The notes beneath the pieces are model-generated. The model ran no database searches. It worked only from the letters and a program-made list of their open reading frames with translations, and had not been told where the DNA came from. A DNA stretch of 64,000 nucleotides from Pedobacter cryoconitis. Lineage in GTDB: Bacteria > Bacteroidota > Bacteroidia > Sphingobacteriales > Sphingobacteriaceae. Where the stretch lies: positions 1-64,000 of the forward strand of contig NZ_QLLR01000024.1 of the NCBI RefSeq assembly GCF_003259615.1. Direction: 5' to 3'. This document shows, piece by piece, positions 1 through 7,741 of this stretch; positions within the stretch are counted from its first letter, which is position 1; each line of letters opens with the position of its first letter. The position numbers and the translations under genes are program-made.

Positions 1-30
1 GCGTTAAAGATTATCCTGATGCGTAAAAAA

Positions 31-80
31 TGTCCGTAATTGTCCGCAGCTGTCTGCAATTGTCCGCAGTTGTCCATGGG
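31..80. repeat. 10-bp-period tandem repeat, five units
   Basis: Five consecutive 10-base units start at 31, 41, 51, 61 and 71. Each begins TGTC; the middle ones read TGTCCGCAGC, TGTCTGCAAT and TGTCCGCAGT. The period equals about one helical turn, so any bound protein would sit on one face of the DNA. The units are degenerate and have no spacers, so this is not a CRISPR array. Function unknown. Confidence 0.8.
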
Positions 81-182
81 TTAGTCAAAGGGAAAATTAT
101 AATTTCATTAATCTTCAACTAGTTATGGTTAGGTTGTGCCTGAGTAATGGTCGGGGTGACACCAGGTTGTAAACGGGCTGTA

Positions 183-238
183 AGCATGGCAACTCTAAGT
201 CATTTCAACTAGTTGTTTTGACTTGGACTTGCCATGCT
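183..238. repeat. 56-bp imperfect palindrome
   Basis: Arms 183-210 and 211-238 are reverse complements at 23 of 28 positions, centred on CAACT|AGTTG. The outer 10 bases (AGCATGGCAA / TTGCCATGCT) pair perfectly, and a T-T internal loop of three bases lies near the centre. It could be a cruciform or hairpin, a recombinase or regulator site, or a decayed element end. It has no U-tract, so it is not a standard terminator. Confidence 0.75.
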
Positions 239-272
239 CTCACGTTACTTTAGCATTGCTCTTACCCTAACG

Positions 273-316
273 AGTACCCGACCAGTACTCGGACAGTACC
301 CGACCAGTACCCGGCC
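273..316. repeat. 11-bp-period tandem repeat, four units
   Basis: Four 11-base units start at 273, 284, 295 and 306: AGTACCCGACC, AGTACTCGGAC, AGTACCCGACC and AGTACCCGGCC. The block is much richer in GC than its surroundings. No protein-coding interpretation is convincing. It may be a dispersed genomic repeat family, which cannot be judged from one window. Confidence 0.8.
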
Positions 317-433
317 GATATAGATCTATTATTAAGTTTATGACTTGATCCCAAAAAACCTGTTTAACTTGCTTTTGCGCTCGACAGCGCATATATGGAA
401 AAGAGTAGTTTAAAATCACCTTAGAAACAAAAA

Positions 434-463
434 AAGCTCTATTTCGTATGAAATAGAGCTTTC
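434..463 (-). terminator. Intrinsic terminator of tRNA-Phe copy 1
   Basis: On the minus strand an 11-bp stem (AGCTCTATTTC with GAAATAGAGCT, loop ATAC) is followed by a run of Ts, a few bases past the tRNA 3' end. It is placed correctly to end the tRNA transcript. Confidence 0.85.
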
Positions 464-470
464 TAAGTTG

Positions 471-543
471 TGGTGTGGGCCGGGATCGAACCGGCGACAC
501 AAGGATTTTCAATCCTTTGCTCTACCGACTGAGCTACCGCACC
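471..543 (-). tRNA. tRNA-Phe (GAA), copy 1
   Basis: The reverse complement folds as a 73-nt tRNA: acceptor GGTGCGG, D-arm starting TAGCTC, anticodon stem AAGGA/TCCTT around loop TTGAAAA (anticodon GAA), T-arm GCCGG-TTCGATC-CCGGC, and discriminator A. CCA is not encoded. The acceptor 3' strand is CCACACC, which leaves a C5-A68 mismatch that is also present in the second copy (7742-7814). A Bacteroidota promoter lies upstream at 595-625 and a terminator downstream. Confidence 0.97.
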
Positions 544-594
544 ATCCTTTTATTAACATGATTTCGATCATGTGCCACCTCGGTTGGTGGGCTG

Positions 595-625
595 CAAATG
601 TAGTTTCTTTTTTTGAATTTCAAAA
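595..625 (-). promoter_or_regulatory. Promoter of tRNA-Phe copy 1
   Basis: On the minus strand the -7 element TACATTTG (595-602) matches TAnnTTTG exactly. TTTTG (621-625) upstream at an 18-bp spacing fits the -33 element. The same pair precedes tRNA copy 2, so the promoter was duplicated with the gene. A small CATG...CATG inverted repeat lies in the leader. Confidence 0.75.
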
Positions 626-659
626 TGGTTATGCGATTTTATTTAAAATAAATTCATTT

Positions 660-1040
660 TTATTCTTCCGGGCCTGATTTCACGGGCTCCAGCGTCTTCA
701 ATTCTTCCTCAGTAAACAGCCTTGAATGTATGATAAAGCCAACATCCAAGGTCGATTCAAGGGAGAAACCGGCGGCCCTCCCTTGCATTACATCTAATGT
801 AAGCTGGGTATGTTTCCAGTATTCAAACTGATCTCCAGCCATATAGAACTTACATTCTTCAATTTCTCCAAGGCAAACATCATTAGATCCGATCAGAAAA
901 CCACCTTTTTCAAAACAATGTGGATAAGAACCTTCACAACATCCACCACTTTGATGAAAAAAAAGCTCGCCATATTCAGCTTTCAACTGGTTGATTACAC
1001 CTATGGCTTTTTCTGTAACTAAGATTCTCTTGCTGTCCAT
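660..1040 (-). CDS. DUF779 family protein
   Basis: This 126-aa soluble protein matches my memory of the DUF779 family, whose genes often sit beside acetaldehyde/alcohol dehydrogenases. The clearest feature is a Cys- and Gly-rich stretch around residue 33 (SGGCCEGSYPHC) followed by an acidic, aromatic core. No enzymatic activity is established, and a metal-binding or chaperone-like role for the neighbouring dehydrogenases is inference. It is the last gene of a minus-strand operon after the aldehyde dehydrogenase (2142) and alcohol dehydrogenase (1047), with only 6 bases between it and the latter. Confidence 0.8.
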   Translation of the reverse strand: MDSKRILVTEKAIGVINQLKAEYGELFFHQSGGCCEGSYPHCFEKGGFLIGSNDVCLGEIEECKFYMAGDQFEYWKHTQLTLDVMQGRAAGFSLESTLDVGFIIHSRLFTEEELKTLEPVKSGPEE

Positions 1041-1046
1041 GATTAT

Positions 1047-2099
1047 TTATTTTGCAATTTTAATCAATATCTTCACCTGTGTAGGATTGTTCAGCAGAGC
1101 TTCAAATCCTTCTTGTACGATATTTTCAAGCTCAATTCTTGCAGTGACTAGCTTTTCAACAGGCATCCTGCCAGTATGGATCAGCTGAATTACTTCTGGA
1201 AAGATGTTCCGGTAAGCTATAGTCCCCTTTATGGTAATTTCACGCACAACCTGATCAAAAGCATTCGTTGTAACTGGTTTTCCAAAAAGAGCGACTAATA
1301 AAGCGGTCCCTCCATTTTTCAAACTAGCAATTCCAGCATCATAAGTTGCCTGTACACCTGCTGCGTCAATATAAATATCCGCACCGCCAGCAGTTAATTG
1401 CTTAACCTGTGCTGAAACATCCTTCTCTTTTCCATTGATGACCTGGGTAGCACCAATTTCCATTGCTTTCTCCAAACGTTTTTCTGCAACATCTACAACG
1501 ATCACGGTTGCTGCACCTGCTGCAATTGCCGCCTGTACGCAGAGTAAACCTACCGGGCCGGCTCCAAATATAACACAGGACTGTCCAAGCTTTAATCCAC
1601 TGCTTTTAACTGCATATACAGCTACCGCAGCTGGTTCAACCAATGCTCCCTGTTCAAAGCTCATATTGTCCGGAATAGGATGTACCATATAATCCTCTAC
1701 AACAACAAACTTAGCAAAACCACCATTCGAGGTCAGTCCGACAAAACCCAGAGGTTCTGACAAATTATACTCACCAGTTACAATAAAGGGACTTTCAGGA
1801 TTTCTGAAAAGGGGCTCTACAACTACCCGATCTCCTACTTTCACTTGTTTAACTTCTTCTCCAACTTCGGTTACCACACCCGAAAATTCATGACCCAAAG
1901 TGGTTACGCCGATATGTCCGTTTAAAGGATAAGGCACATCAGCAGGAATCAGCATCGGTCCGTGTGCATATTCATGCAAGTCAGAACCACAAATACCTGC
2001 GTACTGCACTTCTATTTTCACTTGTTTACTACCTGTGGAGGGTATAGGGGCATCTTCTACTCTAATATCTTTAGCGGCATACCAACGGGCAGCTTTCAT
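1047..2099 (-). CDS. Zinc-dependent 2,3-butanediol dehydrogenase-like MDR alcohol dehydrogenase
   Basis: A medium-chain dehydrogenase of about 350 aa, closest in remembered sequence to (R,R)-butanediol dehydrogenase BdhA. Catalytic zinc ligands are visible as GICGSDLHE near residue 37, the GHEFSG motif, and VVEPLF. The Rossmann motif is FGAGPVGLL. The four-cysteine structural zinc lobe is absent, as in BdhA. I chose the ATG at 2099 rather than 2114, because family members start MKA and five extra residues are unlikely. It probably oxidises secondary alcohols, diols or acetoin with NAD and works with the aldehyde dehydrogenase upstream. The exact substrate is unknown. Confidence 0.88.
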   Translation of the reverse strand: MKAARWYAAKDIRVEDAPIPSTGSKQVKIEVQYAGICGSDLHEYAHGPMLIPADVPYPLNGHIGVTTLGHEFSGVVTEVGEEVKQVKVGDRVVVEPLFRNPESPFIVTGEYNLSEPLGFVGLTSNGGFAKFVVVEDYMVHPIPDNMSFEQGALVEPAAVAVYAVKSSGLKLGQSCVIFGAGPVGLLCVQAAIAAGAATVIVVDVAEKRLEKAMEIGATQVINGKEKDVSAQVKQLTAGGADIYIDAAGVQATYDAGIASLKNGGTALLVALFGKPVTTNAFDQVVREITIKGTIAYRNIFPEVIQLIHTGRMPVEKLVTARIELENIVQEGFEALLNNPTQVKILIKIAK

Positions 2100-2141
2100 A
2101 ACGGGAACTAACATATATAAAATGGTTTAATAATAATTAAT

Positions 2142-3635
2142 TTAAAAGAATCCTAATTTGTTCTTGTCGTAAGAGATCAGCATGTTCTTAACACTTCTGT
2201 AATGGTCAAGCATCATTTTATGGTTTTCTCTTCCAAAACCAGATTTCTTGTATCCGCCAAATGGCGCATGCGCCGGGTAAGAATGATACTGGTTCACCCA
2301 TATACGACCAGCCTGGATAGCACGTGGCACCTGATATAACTCATGTGCATCACGTGTCCATACGCCGGCACCTAACCCATATAAAGTATCATTTGCAATC
2401 TCAATAGCTTCTTCCACTGTTTTAAACGTAGTGACGCAAAGCACCGGACCGAATATTTCTTCCTGAAAGATCCTCATCTTATTATGTCCTTTAAAGATTG
2501 TTGGCTCAATATAATAGCCTGTTTCCAGTTCGCCTGGTAGTTTATTGATTCCTCCCCCTGTCAGCACTTCTGCTCCTTCTTCAATTCCTATTTTGATATA
2601 AGATAATATTTTTTGATACTGCTCATTGGAAGTTTGTGCCCCCATCATACTCTCCTGATCCAACGGGTTTAATGTTTTGATAGCTTTGGTACGCTCAATC
2701 ACACGGCTGATAAATTTATCATAAAGACCTTCTTGTATTAACAAACGGGATGGACAGGTACAGACTTCACCCTGGTTCAGTGCGAACATCACTGCTCCTT
2801 CTACTGCTTTATCAAAGAATTCATCATCCTGAGCACCTACTGAATCAAAAAATATATTTGGTGATTTACCACCCAGCTCCATAGTTGAAGGGATAATGTT
2901 CTCAGCCGCATATTGCATAATTAAACGACCGGAAGTTGTACTGCCGGTAAAAGCAACTTTAGAGATCCTTGAAGAGGTAGCGAGTGGTTTTCCAACTTCC
3001 AGACCATATCCATTAACGATATTTAACACTCCGGGAGGAAGAATATCGCCAATCAGTTCCATTAAAATAATGATCGATACAGGAGTTTGTTCTGCTGGCT
3101 TAACAACCGTACAACAGCCCGCCGCCAATGCCGGGGCTATTTTCCAGGTGGCCATCAGCAAGGGAAAGTTCCAGGGTATAATTTGTGCTACAACACCTAT
3201 CGGCTCATGCAGCACTATGCTTACGGTGTGTTCATCGTGCTCTGCTATAGAGCCTTCTTCACCTCTGATTACCCCGGCAAAATATCTGAAATGATCTACT
3301 ACCAGAGGCAAGTCTGCTGCTAATGTTTCCCTGATCGCTTTACCATTATCGATAGTTTCCACTGTAGCGAGGTAGGCTAAATTATCTTCTATTTTCTGTG
3401 CAACTTTTAAAAGGATATTACTTCTGTAGGTCGGAGAACTTTTACTCCAGGTTTTAAAAGCTTCATGTGCCGCATCCAGTGCCAGTTCTACATCTTCTTT
3501 GCTGGATCTTGCTGCTTTTGTAAATACTTTCCCGTCTACCGGGGATATGTTATCAAAGTATACACCTTTTACTGGCGGGACAAACTTGCCTCCGATAAAA
3601 TTATCATAATAGGATTTAAATGCTGGTCTTTCCAT
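2142..3635 (-). CDS. NAD-dependent aldehyde dehydrogenase, ExaC/AcoD type
   Basis: A full-length 497-aa aldehyde dehydrogenase that oxidises aldehydes (acetaldehyde-type) to acids in the cytoplasm. Visible landmarks are the oxyanion Asn in PWNFP (residue about 156), the general-base Glu in MELGGKSPN (253) and the nucleophile Cys in NQGEVC (292). The neighbouring DUF779 gene is typical of the ExaC/AldB/AcoD branch. It is the first gene of the operon ald-adh-DUF779 and is transcribed divergently from an AraC regulator at 3807. A TACGTTTG -7 element at 3665-3672 lies just upstream. Confidence 0.93.
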   Translation of the reverse strand: MERPAFKSYYDNFIGGKFVPPVKGVYFDNISPVDGKVFTKAARSSKEDVELALDAAHEAFKTWSKSSPTYRSNILLKVAQKIEDNLAYLATVETIDNGKAIRETLAADLPLVVDHFRYFAGVIRGEEGSIAEHDEHTVSIVLHEPIGVVAQIIPWNFPLLMATWKIAPALAAGCCTVVKPAEQTPVSIIILMELIGDILPPGVLNIVNGYGLEVGKPLATSSRISKVAFTGSTTSGRLIMQYAAENIIPSTMELGGKSPNIFFDSVGAQDDEFFDKAVEGAVMFALNQGEVCTCPSRLLIQEGLYDKFISRVIERTKAIKTLNPLDQESMMGAQTSNEQYQKILSYIKIGIEEGAEVLTGGGINKLPGELETGYYIEPTIFKGHNKMRIFQEEIFGPVLCVTTFKTVEEAIEIANDTLYGLGAGVWTRDAHELYQVPRAIQAGRIWVNQYHSYPAHAPFGGYKKSGFGRENHKMMLDHYRSVKNMLISYDKNKLGFF

Positions 3636-3806
3636 GAGAATATGAATTTATGATTTGGTTCCTACAAACGTAATGGGTAATCGTAACCGATGTTAGGACA
3701 ATTGTAGCAAGTAGTAGCATTATCGTTGCAGAAAGAGTGAACTAGCGTCTTAAAATAAACTTATATTTGAGTATACGCCCTTATTATTAACCAAAATCTA
3801 TAGGTC
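3636..3806. promoter_or_regulatory. Divergent promoter region between aldehyde operon and AraC gene
   Basis: Minus-strand -7 element TACGTTTG at 3665-3672 faces the dehydrogenase operon. Plus-strand TATATTTG at 3762-3769 faces the AraC gene. Neither has a well-spaced -33 TTTG. The compact shared region would suit an AraC activator binding between the two. Confidence 0.55.
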
Positions 3807-4724
3807 ATGATGCAGCATAAATTAAATCTTGTGGAGCTGAGCAGGGAAGCGAATTTACAAACCTTAGTGGAAAACAGAACGTCTTATACGCTGGAACGCT
3901 GTGAACTGAACGTTTTTGAGACTTATTCTGAGTCGTATAAAGTGCCTTTGACTTTCAATGATTTTGTGATCACCAGTATGCTGCGTGGTAAAAAGATAAT
4001 GCACCTTTTTGATAAAAAAGGTTTTGATTATCTCCCTGGAGAAACCGTAATCATCCCTGCTTCACAGGCTATACAAATAGATTTCCCTGAAGCTTCTGAT
4101 GAAAATCCGGCTCAGTGTATTGCGCTTGCAATTGATAACGATCAGATTAAGCAGACCATCCGGTATCTCAATGAATATTTCCCTAAGGCGACTGCTGATC
4201 AGCAATGGTCACTTAATTATGATGAATATCATTTCTATAATAATGAAGAGATCTCCTTTTTAATCAATAAGATAATCAGGATTTGTGGGGAAGGATCAAA
4301 AGAGAAAGATGTGCTGGCAGATCTGACCTTAAAGGAATTACTGGTCAGAATTATGCAAACACAAAATTTAAAGACCATTGGCCGCCGCACGGATACGAAT
4401 CATAATCCACTGGCGTATGTTATTGGTTATATCAGAGCCAACCTGAGTGAAAAAATAAGTATCAACAGTTTAAGCAGTAAGGCTTGTATGAGCAAAGCTA
4501 CTTTTTACAGGTTATTTAAACGGGAATTGGGTATCAGCCCAAATGATTTCATCCTGACTGAAAAAATTAGCCGTGCGAAACAATTGCTGGCCAGACCAGG
4601 CTCAAAGATTGCCGCAATCAGCTATGAGCTTGGTTTTAGTGATGCGAATTATTTCATTCGTGTATTCAAGAAACTAGAGGGAATTACCCCTGGCAGTTAC
4701 CAGGTACAATTCTCAGCACTGTAA
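3807..4724 (+). CDS. AraC-family transcriptional regulator
   Basis: 305 aa. The N-terminal ~190 residues resemble the AraC-type ligand-binding fold (with FNDFVITSMLRGKKIMHLF). The last ~100 residues form the double helix-turn-helix of AraC/XylS, with SLSSKACMSKATFYRLFKRE and the ISYELGFSDANYFIRVFKK signature. It is divergent from the aldehyde/alcohol dehydrogenase operon and is most simply its aldehyde- or alcohol-responsive activator; that assignment rests on gene order only. A TATATTTG element lies 37 bases before the start. ATGATG allows a start one codon later. Confidence 0.92.
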   Translation: MMQHKLNLVELSREANLQTLVENRTSYTLERCELNVFETYSESYKVPLTFNDFVITSMLRGKKIMHLFDKKGFDYLPGETVIIPASQAIQIDFPEASDENPAQCIALAIDNDQIKQTIRYLNEYFPKATADQQWSLNYDEYHFYNNEEISFLINKIIRICGEGSKEKDVLADLTLKELLVRIMQTQNLKTIGRRTDTNHNPLAYVIGYIRANLSEKISINSLSSKACMSKATFYRLFKRELGISPNDFILTEKISRAKQLLARPGSKIAAISYELGFSDANYFIRVFKKLEGITPGSYQVQFSAL

Positions 4725-4813
4725 TACTGTGCATTTATTACCTAACAACTCAACCAGTTAATACAGGCAAACATTTATTTGTATACAAAAATACATTTTA
4801 ATAGATAATTTAA

Positions 4814-4821
4814 TACATTTG
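4814..4821 (+). promoter_or_regulatory. -7 promoter element TACATTTG
   Basis: An exact TAnnTTTG match precedes the frameshifted barrel gene. A TTG start codon at 4819 would fall inside this element, which favours the ATG at 4855 as the true start. No TTTG lies at standard spacing upstream. Confidence 0.5.
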
Positions 4822-4854
4822 CGCCTCAGGAAAATAAACCACTTAGCGCTCAAA

Positions 4855-5681
4855 ATGTTATCTTATATTAAAATTAATATTATTGCTCAGGCAATTTTTA
4901 AATTATCAAGCATTTTTCTTTTAACAACAACAGTAATATTATTTCTTACAAATATTGCTTCGGCACAAGAGGCCGCAAAAAACAACAAGCACAGCAACTT
5001 TTCAGACTCTTTAAAAAATAGATTGAAGTTGGTATAGCTGCAGGTTTGAGTCTAAACCACTTTACTAAGGGACAGCCTCAAACAGGTCAGAACACAGGTT
5101 ATACTGCCGGAATTTCTGTAAACTACAAATTAGTTAAGGAAATAAGTTTGCAACTGGAAGTCAATGCTTTACAACAAGGCGGAAGCATGATCCGTTTCAA
5201 AGACGATACCAGACTTGATTTACCAGAGAGTTTTGAAACTAAAAATGTTAAAAACAGTTCTTATAAACTGAATAGTATCGAAATCCCTCTTTTGCTTAAT
5301 TATACCTTTAAGATTAAACCATTGTGGAAACCGTCAGTATATGCTGGTGGAAGTTATGCGTACACCTATAATGTAAACGAAAGTTATCAAAAAACGGGGA
5401 ACCTGCTGCCGGGTGAAGATATTATTGCTACAGTCAGCGATTCACAGAACGCAACCAATTTATTTAATGCCTCAAGGTTCAACTTAATAGTCGGTGCAAA
5501 TTTAAAACTGCCACTAACTTCAAGATTCCTGCTCCTTATAGATATGAGATATTTAAATGGTTTGTCATCAGCCAGGGATAAATATTCTTACATGGAAAAA
5601 GTTGGTTTTGGAACGAATATCAGAACGAACTCTTTCCTTACAAAACTAGGCATTATTATGCCTTTATCTACCCTTAAATAA
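4855..5681 (+). pseudogene. Outer-membrane beta-barrel protein (PorT-like), frameshifted
   Basis: From ATG 4855 the first frame encodes a signal peptide ending near IASAQ and then a short mature segment, and stops at 5037. A second frame, open to 5681, continues with IEVGIAAGLSLNHF and then repeated amphipathic strands of a small outer-membrane barrel. Its last strand, however, ends GIIMPLSTLK, lacking a terminal aromatic residue. The two frames join smoothly (KNR then IEVG) if one base, most simply an A, is restored near 5018-5022. It is therefore either a real one-base deletion or a sequence error. The lipoprotein downstream (5731) is close enough to be co-transcribed. Confidence 0.75.
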
Positions 5682-5730
5682 GGATTTCATCCAATAAAAA
5701 TCAAAATTTACTTAAATAAATAAGCGTAAT

Positions 5731-7164
5731 ATGAAGTCAAAATTTACAATTTTAACGGCTATGGCGTTCGCTATTCTGATTGCAGGTTGCAGTAAGGATA
5801 AGTTTAACGAGAATGATGCCATCAATGCCCAAAAGGATCTGCTGAATTTAAAATATCAGCATGAGCTTGATCTTGAAACTTTAAAACAAAAAGGTGCAAC
5901 TGCTATGCAGCAGTTAATCAATACAGCTGCATTAGAGCAATTAAAGCTTAATGATAGTTTGAAAACAAAAAGTAATATCGCTGCAAGTAAGCAAGATTAT
6001 ACTGTAAAAGTTGTTGACGTTATATCTAACGCACCATTGGCAGATGCTGATGTTACTGTCTCTTCTGAGGGGAAAATATTCGCAGCAAAAACAAATGCGC
6101 AGGGTATAGTTACCTTTACTGCTTTATATCTATTTCCAACAAGTACTTTCCTGGTTTCAAAAACTGGTTATGCTGCAACCCAGATTTCACAATACCTCGC
6201 TGGTAATGGAAGTGTAAAATTGTGGAATACTTCAGATATATCAAACGAAATTACTGGTAGTCTTTATATTGAAACAGATCTGACAAATAATACTCCAGAA
6301 AAAGCAGGCGCTAAAGTATTAGTGACAGCTTTCGCAAATATTCCTACAAATAATTCAGATTCTTATACTGTTTACTTCCCGACATATACTGATGCTGCTG
6401 GTGTTTATAGTCTTAAGCTTCCTGCCGCTCCAAGTGGATATACACTTTTATTTGAGCAAATCACTGCGGATCAAAAGCTATATGTGAACTCAACCGAAGA
6501 TGATGCTGTTGCTTCATTTCCAAATAGCTTACCAAGACTAACTACGGTAAAGACTTATTTTAATGTAAATAATTTCAATGCGCAGGTACCTCTTGTTAAT
6601 AACTACTATTATTTTAAGGTAGCACCAGACAAATCAGGAAGAACATTATATACTCCGGGTTATAATAATAATTATTATGGCTATAATCAGGTCTTTGTAT
6701 CAGTTAATGGCAGCAAATTTCAGATAGAGAAACTTTTCACCAATAATTATAATAATTCTGGTAACCCCGAACTTAATATGTACACCTATGAGCCAAATGC
6801 GAAGGTTGATGTAGAATTAGTAGATATAACCGGAACTATTGTAGAAACAGCGCCAAAGTTAGTAGCAACTGCAGGACCAAATGGAAAGTTGATCTATACA
6901 GCTTCTGATGAAGGTGGAAATGGCTATTTTCATCTTAAGAGAGACGCTGCTGGTATGTTAGTACCCGGTGCAAAAGGTGTATTCCTAAAAGCAGCCTTGT
7001 ATGATCAGTATTCAAATCTATACACCTTGAATTTCAATAATAGTTTAAACACTGTATCCAGCAGATACGTAAGCAGCAATTACTTACTCAGCAATAAAGG
7101 CGACAAGAAAGTTGTCAACTTTTATTATGGTGCTGGTGACAGCAGAGTAAAACAAGTATACTAG
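5731..7164 (+). CDS. Lipoprotein with carboxypeptidase-regulatory-like fold
   Basis: 477 aa with a lipoprotein signal peptide: lipobox LIAGC, Cys about residue 20, followed by SKDK. Residues ~25-80 look like a coiled coil. Residues ~90-160 resemble an Ig-like carboxypeptidase-regulatory domain (VVDVISNAPLADADVTV, then a KTNAQG turn). The rest is Asn- and Tyr-rich and beta-sheet-like. It is probably anchored in the outer membrane or periplasm. Function is unknown. It follows the frameshifted barrel gene by 50 bases, so the two may once have formed a cell-surface pair. A clear terminator follows. Confidence 0.75.
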   Translation: MKSKFTILTAMAFAILIAGCSKDKFNENDAINAQKDLLNLKYQHELDLETLKQKGATAMQQLINTAALEQLKLNDSLKTKSNIAASKQDYTVKVVDVISNAPLADADVTVSSEGKIFAAKTNAQGIVTFTALYLFPTSTFLVSKTGYAATQISQYLAGNGSVKLWNTSDISNEITGSLYIETDLTNNTPEKAGAKVLVTAFANIPTNNSDSYTVYFPTYTDAAGVYSLKLPAAPSGYTLLFEQITADQKLYVNSTEDDAVASFPNSLPRLTTVKTYFNVNNFNAQVPLVNNYYYFKVAPDKSGRTLYTPGYNNNYYGYNQVFVSVNGSKFQIEKLFTNNYNNSGNPELNMYTYEPNAKVDVELVDITGTIVETAPKLVATAGPNGKLIYTASDEGGNGYFHLKRDAAGMLVPGAKGVFLKAALYDQYSNLYTLNFNNSLNTVSSRYVSSNYLLSNKGDKKVVNFYYGAGDSRVKQVY

Positions 7165-7198
7165 TTTTACTTACCAGTAGCTTAATATAGAAAACAAA

Positions 7199-7235
7199 AA
7201 ACCATCTCATAATTATATATGAGATGGTTTTTTGT
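7199..7235 (+). terminator. Intrinsic terminator after the lipoprotein gene
   Basis: The stem ACCATCTCATA (7201-7211) pairs with TATGAGATGGT (7218-7228) and is followed by seven Ts; flanking As make it usable in both directions. Confidence 0.9.
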
Positions 7236-7396
7236 TATAAAGAGATTTTATCCAGGTTCAAACTGCCACCTGACAATTCACCTGCTGTTATAAAGTTTCT
7301 TATCAATCAAAGGCATAACGATCAATATAATTAGATCTGCAATAGACAGAACCAATATAGCAAATATCTGTAGTTTGCATAATAAAATGAATTAAA

Positions 7397-7424
7397 ATCG
7401 GGCCCGGCAAATGCCAGACCCGAT
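7397..7424 (-). terminator. Hairpin terminator of the lost NHL gene
   Basis: ATCGGGYCYGGCA-type arms (7397-7409 and 7412-7424) form a 13-bp GC-rich stem with two wobble-type mismatches. On the minus strand it is followed by TTTTAATT. It sits 26 bases past the stop of the NHL fragment. Confidence 0.7.
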
Positions 7425-7450
7425 AGAGCGTATAATCAAATTTTAAGATC

Positions 7451-7640
7451 TTATTTAAGGAACACTTTTCTTACTGCATTGTTCCTGTAATCAATGACGT
7501 ATACAGTTCCATCTTTGCCAATGGCTATATCTCCAATAGAGCCAAATCCAGCTTCACTGAAACTTCCATCATTGCTGCCAGTAGCAAATTTTGCAATAGC
7601 AGTTACTTCTCTGGTTGAAATATTGACTTTCCTATTAAGT
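7451..7640 (-). pseudogene. C-terminal remnant of an NHL-repeat protein
   Basis: In one minus-strand frame ending at stop TAA (7451-7453) the sequence reads like the last NHL blade of a secreted beta-propeller: GFGSIGDIAIGKDG then TVYVIDYRNNAVRKVFLK. The frame is open for only about 60 codons, has no start codon and is stopped upstream. A natural terminator follows. It is therefore a truncated 3' end, not a gene. Confidence 0.7.
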
Positions 7641-7699
7641 TATTAAAACGATTTTTTAATCTTAATGTCCAGCAGCATAAGGCTATAAAAAACCTCTGA

Positions 7700-7736
7700 A
7701 AACAAAAAAGCCTCAGATTTCTCTGAGGCTTTTAGA
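7700..7736 (-). terminator. Intrinsic terminator of tRNA-Phe copy 2
   Basis: On the minus strand, AAAAGCCTCAGA pairs with TCTGAGGCTTTT around a 4-base loop and is followed by TTTTTTG. The stem sequence differs from the terminator of copy 1, so the two flanks have diverged while the tRNA bodies are identical. Confidence 0.88.
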
Positions 7737-7741
7737 AGAAG

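Larger units (their letters stand above)
1..470. other. Non-coding segment with repeats next to tRNA-Phe
   Basis: No credible gene is visible in these 470 bases. The one minus-strand open frame (267-512) runs into the tRNA and resembles no protein. The segment holds a 10-bp-period repeat (31-80), a 56-bp near-palindrome (183-238), an 11-bp-period repeat (273-316) and the tRNA-Phe terminator (434-463), each listed separately. The density of repeats beside a tRNA gene suggests an accessory boundary or the downstream tail of a gene that lies outside the window. Confidence 0.6.
7236..7741. other. Decayed intergenic segment before tRNA-Phe copy 2
   Basis: No intact gene is present. On the minus strand there is an NHL-repeat fragment (7451-7640) followed by its own hairpin (7397-7424). 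Next comes a short open stretch ending at 7278 with no start codon that reads as one hydrophobic helix (IFAILVLSIADLIILIVMPL), resembling the end of a membrane transporter. These look like 3' remnants of deleted minus-strand genes. Confidence 0.6.

Noticed and set aside
31-316. CRISPR array
   Set aside because: Units are 10-11 bases with no spacers and are degenerate; no cas genes are in the window.
267-512. 81-residue minus-strand open frame
   Set aside because: It spans the tRNA terminator and part of the tRNA and has no protein-like pattern.
2896-3294. 132-residue plus-strand open frame inside the aldehyde dehydrogenase gene
   Set aside because: Antisense shadow of a well-supported enzyme.
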